Positions 7,921 to 15,960 of a DNA stretch of 25,406 bases are shown piece by piece. Source of the stretch: CAZJBP01 sp964544115 (GTDB lineage Bacteria; Verrucomicrobiota; Kiritimatiellia; UBA8416; JADHWI01); assembly GCA_964544115.1 (NCBI GenBank), contig CAZJBP010000031.1, positions 1-25,406 of the forward strand, given 5' to 3'. The notes under the pieces are model-generated. The model saw nothing but the letters and a program-made list of their open reading frames with translations. It was not told the DNA's origin and ran no database searches. Position numbers and translations under genes: made by a program. Each line of letters opens with the position of its first letter. Within the stretch, counting starts at the first letter, position 1.

Positions 7921-9375
7921 CTACGCTGAAAGAATATGCTTGTACACATTGAGCATCTGCTCGACCACCACGACCTCAGAGAACATTCCCACCGCGTGCT
8001 GGCGCGCCTTAAGACCAGCCGCACGGCGCGTCAGGGGGGCGAGGTAGGGCACAGCAGCATCCGCAAGATTGGATGCACGCGTGGCGTCGACGCAGGTCCC
8101 GCCTGGCCCAACCGTCCACTCAATGACGGGCCATTTGTGCGCCACGATGGGCAGGCTGGATGCCATCGCCTCGATCAACGCTATCGGCATCATCTCCACC
8201 AGCGAACCGTGAACTAAGATGTCCGCCATGCGATAGAGTCCGGGCATCCTTTCGCGCGGGAAATTCGCCAGAATGGTCAGATGATCACCCAGTCGGTCGC
8301 CGCCGTAGGCGATGATCTCTTCCGTTTCCTGCTCCCGAGCGCCTGCCACGATCAGGTGAATGGAAGGTTGGGGAGAGGACTGAAGATTGAAGACTGAAGA
8401 CTGAAGGCTTGGAATCCCACCAGTGTCAGCTATGAGCTGCGCCACGGCATCAATCACGACATCAACCCTCTTGTGCGTTCGTTTGATCGCGGAGACGCAG
8501 AGAATGATAAAGGCATCTTCGGAGATCGCGAACTCGCTCCGCGGAGTGGGTGGCACGCTCGGAGAGAAACGCTGCGTATCGACAAAGTTCGGAATCGAAA
8601 ACCATTCTCTCGCCATCCCCGATCTAGCGTCTGTTGTCCGAAGCACGCGTAGAGGAGTCCTTGCCTCCGCCGACTGCTCACTGGTTTCTGTTTTCTGACT
8701 TCTGACTTCTGATCCCCGGCCCCCGAAGCTCTCCTCGTCCCTGTCCAGGTAATAGGGTGCCAGTTCCTGCACGTACTGAAACCGACTTAGGAACTCGAGG
8801 GGCTCCTCGGTGCCATGTGCAAGGATCTCCTTTGTCTTGAGCCACCCCCTCTTGCGCCACAAACGACACCAGAACGCAATCATCGGGTCCTGAACGTGCA
8901 GAATGTCATACCGACCCGCCTTCAACATGGGCGCCAGTCGCAGCCAGAACGTAACCTGCTCCCACCCATATGCACTCTTCAGCCCCCACCGCCAGGCAAA
9001 CGCAGGCATGACCCGCGCCGCCAATCGCGCCGTTCGCCCCCCTCTTTTCCAACATGGAAGGACCGAGGTCGGAGCCGAATGGGTGGATGGACCCATCTGG
9101 CAAGCTCCAATCTCAGGTCCACGGTCTATGGTCCCTTGTCTGTGGTCTGCGGCCCGCGGTCCGTGGTCTGGAGTACCTCCCCCCTGTAGCCCTGTAGCCC
9201 TGCCTCCCTGTAACGTTTCCCCCGCAAACAGTGTCACATCCACGCCTCTACGCGCCAACGCAACAGCAGTGTCGGCCGCCCACGCCTCGATGCCGCGCGC
9301 CACATGGCCCAACCCCGAACTGGCGATCGCTATGCGCACGTGGGTGTCTGGCGGGAGCCCCCTACTCCGGGTCAC
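7921..9375 (-). CDS. GT4 family glycosyltransferase carrying three micro-repeat inserts
   Basis: The protein has 484 residues, about 100 more than a usual GT4. The core is clear: RIAIASSGLGHVARGIEAWA at the N-terminus, YDILHVQDPM in the middle, FSIPNFVDTQRFSP before the second domain, and EMMPIALIEAM with the paired glutamates at 394 and 402. Three stretches break this core: residues about 54-87, 222-231 and 324-333. They are encoded by arrays of 7-bp and 8-bp repeats and give peptides rich in Gln, Ser, Arg and Pro. All three keep the reading frame. GTG at 9375 overlaps the TGA of the acyltransferase gene in a GTGA arrangement, but no good Shine-Dalgarno is visible. GTG at 9339, just before RIAIASS, is an alternative. 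Whether the enzyme is active with the inserts cannot be told, but the catalytic motifs are intact. Confidence 0.85.
   Translation of the reverse strand: MTRSRGLPPDTHVRIAIASSGLGHVARGIEAWAADTAVALARRGVDVTLFAGETLQGGRATGLQGGGTPDHGPRAADHRQGTIDRGPEIGACQMGPSTHSAPTSVLPCWKRGGRTARLAARVMPAFAWRWGLKSAYGWEQVTFWLRLAPMLKAGRYDILHVQDPMIAFWCRLWRKRGWLKTKEILAHGTEEPLEFLSRFQYVQELAPYYLDRDEESFGGRGSEVRSQKTETSEQSAEARTPLRVLRTTDARSGMAREWFSIPNFVDTQRFSPSVPPTPRSEFAISEDAFIILCVSAIKRTHKRVDVVIDAVAQLIADTGGIPSLQSSVFNLQSSPQPSIHLIVAGAREQETEEIIAYGGDRLGDHLTILANFPRERMPGLYRMADILVHGSLVEMMPIALIEAMASSLPIVAHKWPVIEWTVGPGGTCVDATRASNLADAAVPYLAPLTRRAAGLKARQHAVGMFSEVVVVEQMLNVYKHILSA
8378..8405 (-). repeat. Heptad array (4 x GACTGAA-type) in the GT4 gene
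   Basis: On the plus strand four contiguous 7-bp units read GACTGAA, GATTGAA, GACTGAA, GACTGAA, with one substitution. They lie inside the GT4 gene at residues about 324-333 and encode a Gln/Ser-rich loop between two strands of the C-terminal domain. Confidence 0.8.
8685..8712 (-). repeat. Heptad array (4 x CTTCTGA-type) in the GT4 gene
   Basis: Four contiguous 7-bp units on the plus strand read TTTCTGT, TTTCTGA, CTTCTGA, CTTCTGA. They encode part of SEVRSQKTETSEQ at residues about 222-231, in the linker between the two GT-B domains. Confidence 0.8.
9116..9171 (-). repeat. Heptad array (8 x GGTCTNN-type) in the GT4 gene
   Basis: Eight contiguous 7-bp units on the plus strand follow the consensus GGTCTNN: GGTCCAC, GGTCTAT, GGTCCCT, TGTCTGT, GGTCTGC, GGCCCGC, GGTCCGT, GGTCTGG. 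They encode His/Arg/Pro-rich residues after the first beta-alpha unit of the enzyme. Confidence 0.8.
9183..9214 (-). repeat. Octad array (4 x CCTGTAGC-type) in the GT4 gene
   Basis: Four contiguous 8-bp units read CCTGTAGC, CCTGTAGC, CCTGCCTC, CCTGTAAC on the plus strand. They sit next to the GGTCTNN heptads and encode the LQGGRATGLQGG segment. The same octad type, in both orientations, fills the wzm leader at 23263-23489. Confidence 0.8.
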
Positions 9376-10607
9376 GAGGGATGCGGGCTTGGGTACGGGT
9401 CAGCTCTCACCGTTGCCGGCCTCAGCCCGCGCGTTAACCGCCGCCCAAGCCCCGTCAATGGGGTCTCGATGGTGTAATACGCTAACGACGCGATCAGAAC
9501 GTCTAGGCTTAGCGTCACCAGGATCAGCAGTGGGGTCGAGCTGCGGCCATAGAACGACGACCACATCACCTGGAGAACGATGAGGTGGAGCAGGTACAGA
9601 CTGTAGGAGATCCGCCCCAAATGCTGTACGATCGGACCTTGGAGGGCCCTCCGCAGCGGCTCAGCTCCCAGCGCCAGAACGATGAAGACGCCACTGCCGA
9701 CTGTTGCCGTCCAGTCCGACAGCAGCGGCAGCCTCCAGAGGATGGCGCTCGCCGGCCACCAACTTACGGCCGTAAATAGCAGGACACCAAGAAGCATTAG
9801 CCCCGCCTGGGGCAACGCCCCTATTGTGGACACCCACTGTGTAAGGGCCTTCCGGTGTTTGGCTAGGATCGCCCCTGTGTAAAACATCGCAGCAAAGTGC
9901 AATGTCAGCAGCACGCTGTCCCGCAGGGGCGACAACTCTGCAACCCGCTGCATGCCGTCGGCTGCGAGCGACAGCGCCACTGCTCCAAGGAGGACCACCC
10001 GCCAATTCCACACGGCCACGGGCAGAGCAATGAGAGGGAACATGAGCGATAGTCTCATTTCGTGCGTCAGGGACCATACGACGTTGTTGTATCCGCCACA
10101 GCTGAACACTCCAATCAGACTGGCGTGACCCAAGACATCCGCCGCGGACGGAGCCTCCTGCCATTGATTGTTGAACCATTCGCTCAACCCAGGCACCCGT
10201 GCATGGTGAAGCAGTGCGGCGCCACAGAATGCCGCAGCCATGGAGGCGAGGTATGCGGGGTATATACGGAACACCCGTCGCACGCAGAACCCCCCGTACC
10301 CGCCACGTCCCTTGTGGTAGGCGAGTGACAGCACGACGCCGCTTAACACGAAGAAAAGCATGACCGCGGGTCGTCCGGTGAACGCAATTGCCATGGGGGT
10401 GCGCTGCATCCAGAGGAACCAAGTGGGACGCGCGGCTGGCGGAAACGCCGACACAAAGTGGGAGAGCACAACCGCAACCGCTGCCATTCCCCGTAGAGCG
10501 TCCAACTCGGCCAACCTGGGGGTCCCCGCCGACTCGCGGCTGCTCCGAAGCGGCTGCGTTGGCCGCCATGTGTCTGGGTGGTCTAGCTGATGTCGCCGTG
10601 TTGCCAT
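9372..10607 (-). CDS. Acyltransferase 3 family membrane protein (OafA/YrhL-like)
   Basis: About 411 residues with roughly ten membrane segments. The first helix carries LDALRGMAAVAVVLSHF, whose R and H are the residues conserved in acyltransferase-3 proteins. MLFFVLSGVVLSLAYHKG and VRRVFRIYPAYLASM follow, also as in the family. SYSLYLLHLIVLQVMW near the end is the usual late motif. Such enzymes move acetyl or other acyl groups across or onto the membrane and O-acetylate surface sugars. The frame is open to 10718, but that would overlap the upstream FkbM gene by 100 bp. ATG at 10607 lies 10 bp past that gene's TAA, so it is preferred. The residues between this start and the first helix are hydrophilic. 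The TGA overlaps the GTG of the GT4 gene. Confidence 0.88.
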   Translation of the reverse strand: MATRRHQLDHPDTWRPTQPLRSSRESAGTPRLAELDALRGMAAVAVVLSHFVSAFPPAARPTWFLWMQRTPMAIAFTGRPAVMLFFVLSGVVLSLAYHKGRGGYGGFCVRRVFRIYPAYLASMAAAFCGAALLHHARVPGLSEWFNNQWQEAPSAADVLGHASLIGVFSCGGYNNVVWSLTHEMRLSLMFPLIALPVAVWNWRVVLLGAVALSLAADGMQRVAELSPLRDSVLLTLHFAAMFYTGAILAKHRKALTQWVSTIGALPQAGLMLLGVLLFTAVSWWPASAILWRLPLLSDWTATVGSGVFIVLALGAEPLRRALQGPIVQHLGRISYSLYLLHLIVLQVMWSSFYGRSSTPLLILVTLSLDVLIASLAYYTIETPLTGLGRRLTRGLRPATVRADPYPSPHPS

Positions 10608-10617
10608 TTCATTCCGG

Positions 10618-11541
10618 TTACCGCGTGGCCATGGGGTCGACACTCCCGCCATGTGACCGCTCTCTGAAGCAGAACACATTGTGGTAGATGTACCCACCCT
10701 CAAAAGCTTGCTCATCATACGGGAGCAGGACGTTGACCCGGCGGTAGTAGAACTCCCGATATCCGAGTTCCCGCAGTCTCCCGAACAAATCGCCGGGGAC
10801 GTGTCCGTTTCGCGCCAGCGCTTCTGGGTGGATCTCCATCATCATTGGTGGACCGATGCGACCGAGGGTCTCCTTCGCCCCATCAAGAAAGAAACATTCG
10901 TGACCCTCAATATCCACCTTGATGAAGTCGATACGCCTGATTCCATGCGCAAGGGCGAACTTATCGAGGGAAGTCACGCTGATGTGTCCGGCAACGCTGG
11001 CGCTCCCGGGCGCCACCAGATAGGCCGCGCCGCTGTTCTCTGAACTTGAGTGCATGTCGAACACTGCGTCCTCGAGTCCCAGTCCAACGCCATGTGCCCG
11101 AATGCATCTCATGCGGTTCATTTGGATGTGCTCGCAGAGACGTCGGTAGGTCGGCGGATTTGGCTCGAACGCGTGAATGAGGCACTGCCGCCGCAAAGCA
11201 CGCGCAAACGTGAGGGCGTAGTAGCCGAAGTTGCACCCGACGTCCAGGATGGTGTCCCCCGGCGACAGCAGCGAACGGCAAAGTCGCCAGTCGCCCGCTT
11301 CCTTGTTGCCAAACCAGAACAGGTCCCGATCAACTTCATCGGACGGCCGCAGGTTCCAACTTAGCCCGACGCGTCGAACCTTGTGATAGCCGCAGCCCCC
11401 CCGTGTCATACCCGTGGCCAATCGCTCGATGAGCCCTCGGGCTCGCCATTGCCAGCGCGTAGGTATGAGGGACGTTAAGCGCGCAGCAACCCGTGCCATC
11501 GGGTTATGAGCCGCCGCTTCCGCTTGTGCGCGAGAGTTCAT
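10618..11541 (-). CDS. FkbM-family SAM-dependent methyltransferase (first copy)
   Basis: The protein has 307 residues. SAM-binding motif I is TILDVGCNFGYYALTFARAL, followed by the acidic-loop region IHAFEPNPPTYRRL. The FkbM landmarks SLDKFALAH and IDFIKVDIEGHECFFLDGA are present. FkbM enzymes are O-methyltransferases, and in polysaccharide clusters they usually methylate a sugar hydroxyl. That role is inferred here. ATG at 11541 overlaps the TGA of the GT9 gene in an ATGA arrangement, indicating coupled translation. The acyltransferase follows after 10 bp. About 90 residues precede motif I, longer than in the second FkbM protein of this locus, and the two differ in sequence, so they probably act on different positions or sugars. 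Confidence 0.9.
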   Translation of the reverse strand: MNSRAQAEAAAHNPMARVAARLTSLIPTRWQWRARGLIERLATGMTRGGCGYHKVRRVGLSWNLRPSDEVDRDLFWFGNKEAGDWRLCRSLLSPGDTILDVGCNFGYYALTFARALRRQCLIHAFEPNPPTYRRLCEHIQMNRMRCIRAHGVGLGLEDAVFDMHSSSENSGAAYLVAPGSASVAGHISVTSLDKFALAHGIRRIDFIKVDIEGHECFFLDGAKETLGRIGPPMMMEIHPEALARNGHVPGDLFGRLRELGYREFYYRRVNVLLPYDEQAFEGGYIYHNVFCFRERSHGGSVDPMATR

Positions 11542-12716
11542 GCCGCCTTGTGTCGGTGAGGTGTGCGGCGGCCGCTAAGAACACGCCACACTTCAGACAC
11601 CACGTCCTCCACCTGGATATGCGAGACACAGTAGTAATTGGGATGAATGCACTGCCCATGACAACCGTAACAGTCCATCCGATGGTAAGCCATACCATGC
11701 TGCTCGACCGGCCCCCACGGGTTCCATCGCCCGAAGTCGCCGCCCCACATTACGACCACGCTGGGCGTATTCGTAACGATTGCAAGGTGCAGGCCGAAGG
11801 TGTCATTCCCGATGCAGAGATCACTCTCGCCTATTAGCGCTGCGCTCTCCGCTAGTGAGAGACAGCCCGCAAGGTTCTGCACAGCACCCACCGAGGCCGA
11901 TTGGATCGACTGGAAGATGGCATCATTCAATGATCGATCCAATTCGCTGCCTAAGAGCAGAATTTGCACGGGACCGTGCTCTGCGGCTACTCTCCTCAAC
12001 ACCTCAACGTACCGCTCCATCGGCCACGCCTTGCACTTGAACCTCGCGCCAGCGCACACGGCCACACGTATGCGCGTGGCAGAGGAAGCTGCCGCCAGAC
12101 GCACCCTCGCCGCGTCGCGATGCGCTTGGGCGATTCGAAACTCCGGCTGAATATCCGCTCGTCCGCGCGCGCATTCGATGCCGATTACTCGGCACAGCGC
12201 TAACAACTTCTCTAGTTCGTGTGAACCCACCGTGCACTCCGCCAGATCGGAATACTGGCCGCCGCTGGCGCTGGGCAGGCTATACCACACCTTCCTCCCC
12301 GCAACCGCGAGGCGGCTCACGGCATGTCCAAACACATCATCGTCGGTGACCCCATTGATAACAACGTCGTACGGACGGGCCAACAAGGCGATGCCCCATT
12401 TAAGCCTCTTGATGCGCTCCCTGAGGTCCGCCGCCTGCACAGACGGAATGGGGAGGATCTCATCAATGTGTTGATTGTCCGCCCAGAAGGGCCGCGTGGA
12501 CACGTTGCATACGAGCCTCAGTCTGTGCTCAGGATACTTCCGCCTCAGCAACCTGACGACTCCTGTGAACAGAAGTCCATCGCCCAGAGAATCGCTCTTT
12601 ATCACTAGAATTGACTTGCCCAGTCGCAGCAGCCTCCGCCCGTACGCCACCCCCTGTGCGACCCAGGCGGCGAGGAGAAGCCAGAGCGGAGCCTTGTGCT
12701 TCTGTGAAAGATCCAC
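11538..12716 (-). CDS. GT9 family glycosyltransferase (heptosyltransferase-like)
   Basis: About 392 residues with the GT9 (heptosyltransferase) layout. The N-terminal strand reads SILVIKSDSLGDGLLFTGVV, with the D-S/R-x-G-D pattern of the family. The second domain has CAGARFKCKAWPMERYVEVL, containing the K-x-W segment, then ESDLCIGNDTFGLHLAIV, the family's D-T-G-x-x-H site in slightly altered form. The C-terminus has spaced cysteines (DCYGCHGQCIHPNYYC), as in many heptosyltransferases. I chose GTG at 12716 because GGGGAGG lies six bases upstream. The frame is open to 12827, but that would overlap the upstream FkbM gene. With this start the gap is 35 bp. In GT9 the donor is normally an ADP-heptose, but members in polysaccharide loci may use others. 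Its TGA overlaps the next FkbM start. Confidence 0.9.
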   Translation of the reverse strand: MDLSQKHKAPLWLLLAAWVAQGVAYGRRLLRLGKSILVIKSDSLGDGLLFTGVVRLLRRKYPEHRLRLVCNVSTRPFWADNQHIDEILPIPSVQAADLRERIKRLKWGIALLARPYDVVINGVTDDDVFGHAVSRLAVAGRKVWYSLPSASGGQYSDLAECTVGSHELEKLLALCRVIGIECARGRADIQPEFRIAQAHRDAARVRLAAASSATRIRVAVCAGARFKCKAWPMERYVEVLRRVAAEHGPVQILLLGSELDRSLNDAIFQSIQSASVGAVQNLAGCLSLAESAALIGESDLCIGNDTFGLHLAIVTNTPSVVVMWGGDFGRWNPWGPVEQHGMAYHRMDCYGCHGQCIHPNYYCVSHIQVEDVVSEVWRVLSGRRTPHRHKAA

Positions 12717-12722
12717 CCGCCG

Positions 12723-12729
12723 CCTCCCC
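12723..12729 (-). promoter_or_regulatory. Shine-Dalgarno deciding the GT9 GTG start
   Basis: GGGGAGG on the minus strand lies six bases before GTG at 12716. It supports this start over the longer frame that would overlap the upstream gene. Confidence 0.65.
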
Positions 12730-12751
12730 AGGCCTGAATGCCGGCCAACTG

Positions 12752-13585
12752 TTACCGTTTGCCCTTGTGCGCGTGGATATTGCAGGCCACCACTCCCCGC
12801 CACGGCATCTCCTCTATGATGTCCCATGTGTAACCGAGGTCGACCAGTAGCGCATAGACCTCTTCCGGGGAAGTGCTCGCAGCCCGCAATGTCAGAGGGT
12901 TGACTTCGAGCACAAGGTCGGGGGCATCATCCCGGCTGAGGATTTGCGCGCCCCCACGCAACACACGCAACTCGCTGCCTTCGACGTCAAGTTTAAGCAG
13001 GTCAACGTGCCGAAGATCCATGGATGCCACCTGTTGGTCAAGAGTCCTTGTCACGACTATGACCGTCTTGGGATTGTCCGAAAGCGCACCCACCATCAGG
13101 CTGTTGCCTTCAGACTCTTCCGGTGCGTTGTTGATGTAGAATGTCGCCTCGCCATTCCGGTCAGAAAGGGCTACTGATTCGACCGACACATTTCGGAGTC
13201 CGTTCAGGGAGATATTTTCAAGCAACCTGCCCCTCACCGCCGGAGTCGGCTCGAAGGCAACGACACGTCCCGCTGGTCCAACGCACCGTGCGGCGACGAG
13301 CGTAACGTAGCCCACGTTCGCGCCGACATCGAATACAACCATGCCACTCCTCAGCCGGCTCTCGATTAGCGCCACGGTCGCTCCCTCCTTGCAGGTACGC
13401 TTCAGGCACTCGAACTCGACACCGGAAACACCCGATACACGCAACCAGAGGGACCTGCGTATGCGAACACAGAGAAACGAGGATGCGACCCGCAGCAACC
13501 ATGTCTTACCCCTCTGCACGGGAGAGTGCCGAAGGTACCACACAAGTGGGAAGCTTGCAGCCTTTGTTACGGTGTATGACATCAT
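12752..13585 (-). CDS. FkbM-family SAM-dependent methyltransferase (second copy)
   Basis: The protein has 277 residues. Motif I is MVVFDVGANVGYVTLVAARC, followed by RVVAFEPTPAVRGRLLENIS. The later FkbM signature is VDLLKLDVEGSELRVLRGG, with TLDQQVASM just before it. The N-terminus has a short hydrophobic patch (KAASFPLVWYL). The start is ATG at 13585, with a second ATG at 13582 in frame, and lies three bases after the TGA of the tandem GT4 gene, so the two are almost certainly co-transcribed. Sugar O-methylation is the usual role of this family in glycan loci and is inferred here. With the first FkbM copy it brackets the GT9 gene. It is shorter and clearly different from that copy, so this is not a recent duplication. 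Confidence 0.9.
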   Translation of the reverse strand: MMSYTVTKAASFPLVWYLRHSPVQRGKTWLLRVASSFLCVRIRRSLWLRVSGVSGVEFECLKRTCKEGATVALIESRLRSGMVVFDVGANVGYVTLVAARCVGPAGRVVAFEPTPAVRGRLLENISLNGLRNVSVESVALSDRNGEATFYINNAPEESEGNSLMVGALSDNPKTVIVVTRTLDQQVASMDLRHVDLLKLDVEGSELRVLRGGAQILSRDDAPDLVLEVNPLTLRAASTSPEEVYALLVDLGYTWDIIEEMPWRGVVACNIHAHKGKR

Positions 13586-13588
13586 GCC

Positions 13589-15877
13589 TCACCCGCGTCC
13601 TGAAAGACGATCATACACACCCTCCACAGAGTCCACATGCATTCTACAGGAAAACTCGTCACGGCAACGCTCGTATCCACGCAGTGCGAGCTCTTCCCGC
13701 AGGACAGGAGAATTCCAGAGGAGCAACACCGCCTTGCACAGCCTTTCGGCCGAGCCCGCTGGGAACAGAAGACCTCTGTACGCAGGCCCCAGGACCTCCG
13801 GCGCCCCACCCGTGTCGGGCGCAACAATGGGCTTCCTCAGGGCCATTGCCTCCAGGAGCACCCGGCCGAACGCCTCGTGAGGGCTTGTGAGAACAAAGAC
13901 GTCCATCACTTTCATGTATGCGGGAACATTCCCAACATGCCCTGTGAAATGGAAGCGATCAGCCAATCCCTGCGCATTGATCTGCTCAACTAACGACGCA
14001 TAGTACTGCGGCCCCAGACTATCCTGTGAACCTAACATTAGGAACTCGGCCCTGGGAACAGCCGCCACGATCGCTGCTGCGGCAGACACCAACAGGTGGC
14101 TGTGTTTATCACTGGCAATCCGACTAGCCGTGCCTATGACAAAGCTGCCGCTCTTGATGCCCAATGCCTCCGGTATGACTGTCACATCCGCCGACTCCGC
14201 ATTTATCCCGCCACTGTCGGCTGCATTATGGATAACCAGAGAACTCACGAACGGAACGATGGCATGAAGATTCTCCTGGACGGCCTTCGTTACGCAGATG
14301 ACTTGCGACACGCTGCGCAAGGCAAGGCGCGATTTCCAGGTCACGTCCTCGTCGTCCAGGAACTCCCGGTCGTGGACTATGATTTTGCAGCCGGCGAGTC
14401 GCGCTCCAAGCCAGCAACTATAGAGTGCAGACAAATTGTTTGCGTGCACCAGCCTGACTTTCTTGCGAGAGAGCACTGCGGCTATGCGAAGTGATTCAAG
14501 GAACCAGTGGAGCAGTTCCGTGCGCGAGAGTCCGCTCGGATTCCATTCGTACACCCTGAACGCGTTCCGGGCATAATGATGGATCATGGACCGACGTGCA
14601 AAGCAGATCGTGCCCTTCGCTGGGGCTCTCCCTCTCATCAGAAGGCTTAAGCTGTTTACGGCCCCGCCATGGAAAGCCGCGTCGCAGAAGTAGGCGACGA
14701 CAGGATCTTGAACAGCGGGTTGGGAGCAATACATGGGCGTTGTAGGGGTGCTGACAGGGCGGATTTCATCGTAAACCCGCTCCGTCGACCTCAAGCACGC
14801 CTCCTCGGAGAATCTTCTTCGCACCCTACCTGCTGCCTGCGCACCGAGAAGGACTCGCAGCTCCTCTGAGCCGTGGATCTGGATGATTCGCCTGCCGAGG
14901 TCCTCCGAAGAATCAGGTTCGAACAGAACCCCGCTGACACCCTCTTCGATGACCTCCCTGGCGCCACCGGCACGCGGCGCTACGATAGGCTTTCCCAGCG
15001 CCATCGCCTCAAGCAGGACCAGTCCGAGAGCTTCGCAGGGGGATCCATGCACAAAGATGTCCATTATGGCAAGATAGGCAGCGGGGCTGTCAACATGGTC
15101 GGTGAAGACGAATCGCGACAGAAGGCCCCGACGATGCACCTCTTCCTGAATGCGGTTCCAGTAATTACGCCCGACGCTTCCTGTGCTGCCCACGATGAGG
15201 AATTTCGCATTTGGTATGGAGCGAAGAATGACCGATGCCGCCTCAACCAACAGCAGTTGACGCTTGTCGGGGGCGATTCGGCTCGTCATTCCGATGACGA
15301 AGTCCGACGCAGCGAGTCCTAGCTGCGAGCGGGACGTTGTGCCGACCTCGGCCATGCGAACAAAGTCATCGCTGTCGATACCGTCGTGTATGACACGTGT
15401 GCGAATACGAGGCACGTGAGCGACTAGATTGTCACGCACGGCATCGGTGATACAGATCGCAGTCGAAGCGAACCGGAGGGCCAGCCGCTCGCACCAGGAA
15501 AGATCAGTCGCGTCGATGAATTCGCGATCGTGAGTTACTATTCGACGGCCCGACAGGACCGCCCCAAGCCAGCAGGCATACAGCGCAGAAAGGTTGTTCG
15601 CATGTACAAGGCGAATTCCGCGACGCGCAAGGGCAAACCAGATCCGCATTGACTGAGCCGCAAAGGACGGCAGAGTTCTCACGCTGAGGCGGACGCAATC
15701 CCAGCATTCCACATCAGCACCCGCGCGCGAGTAGACGTCGACAAGGCTTTTGCGAGCAAACACGAGGGCCCGGTCACCCTCCCTCCTTGCGCGCAGAAGC
15801 ATCTCCAGACACTTAACGGCACCGCCCATGAAGGCGGCATCACAGAAAAACGCTATCGCTTGCCGTTTTGGGTTCAT
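13589..15877 (-). CDS. Tandem fusion of two GT4 glycosyltransferases in one 762-residue protein
   Basis: Two complete GT4 enzymes lie in one uninterrupted frame. Copy 1 covers about residues 1-381 and copy 2 about 382-762. Each has its own N-terminal strand (AFFCDAAFMGGAV at residue 9; AYFCDAAFHGGAV at 395), the block RLVHANNLSALY with a following DREF, TSRIAPDK or ASRIASDK at the second-domain start, and an E-x7-E site (E282/E290; E668/E676). Both copies therefore look catalytically complete. They are alike along their whole length but differ in codon use, so the duplication is not recent. The only possible internal start is ATG at 14734 and it has no Shine-Dalgarno, so I read the gene as one polypeptide. 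The gene starts with ATG at 15877, without an obvious Shine-Dalgarno. It may add two successive or different sugars. Confidence 0.9.
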   Translation of the reverse strand: MNPKRQAIAFFCDAAFMGGAVKCLEMLLRARREGDRALVFARKSLVDVYSRAGADVECWDCVRLSVRTLPSFAAQSMRIWFALARRGIRLVHANNLSALYACWLGAVLSGRRIVTHDREFIDATDLSWCERLALRFASTAICITDAVRDNLVAHVPRIRTRVIHDGIDSDDFVRMAEVGTTSRSQLGLAASDFVIGMTSRIAPDKRQLLLVEAASVILRSIPNAKFLIVGSTGSVGRNYWNRIQEEVHRRGLLSRFVFTDHVDSPAAYLAIMDIFVHGSPCEALGLVLLEAMALGKPIVAPRAGGAREVIEEGVSGVLFEPDSSEDLGRRIIQIHGSEELRVLLGAQAAGRVRRRFSEEACLRSTERVYDEIRPVSTPTTPMYCSQPAVQDPVVAYFCDAAFHGGAVNSLSLLMRGRAPAKGTICFARRSMIHHYARNAFRVYEWNPSGLSRTELLHWFLESLRIAAVLSRKKVRLVHANNLSALYSCWLGARLAGCKIIVHDREFLDDEDVTWKSRLALRSVSQVICVTKAVQENLHAIVPFVSSLVIHNAADSGGINAESADVTVIPEALGIKSGSFVIGTASRIASDKHSHLLVSAAAAIVAAVPRAEFLMLGSQDSLGPQYYASLVEQINAQGLADRFHFTGHVGNVPAYMKVMDVFVLTSPHEAFGRVLLEAMALRKPIVAPDTGGAPEVLGPAYRGLLFPAGSAERLCKAVLLLWNSPVLREELALRGYERCRDEFSCRMHVDSVEGVYDRLSGRG

Positions 15878-15960
15878 GCGCGAGGACAGGGCGCCCTTCT
15901 ACATCACGAACGTGGATGTCGGTTCCGCTTGCGTTGGGGGCGAGCCGAACAAGGCCGGCA

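Noticed and set aside
14732..14734. Internal ATG that would split the tandem GT4 protein into two genes
   Set aside because: There is no stop before it and no Shine-Dalgarno upstream, so separate translation is not supported.
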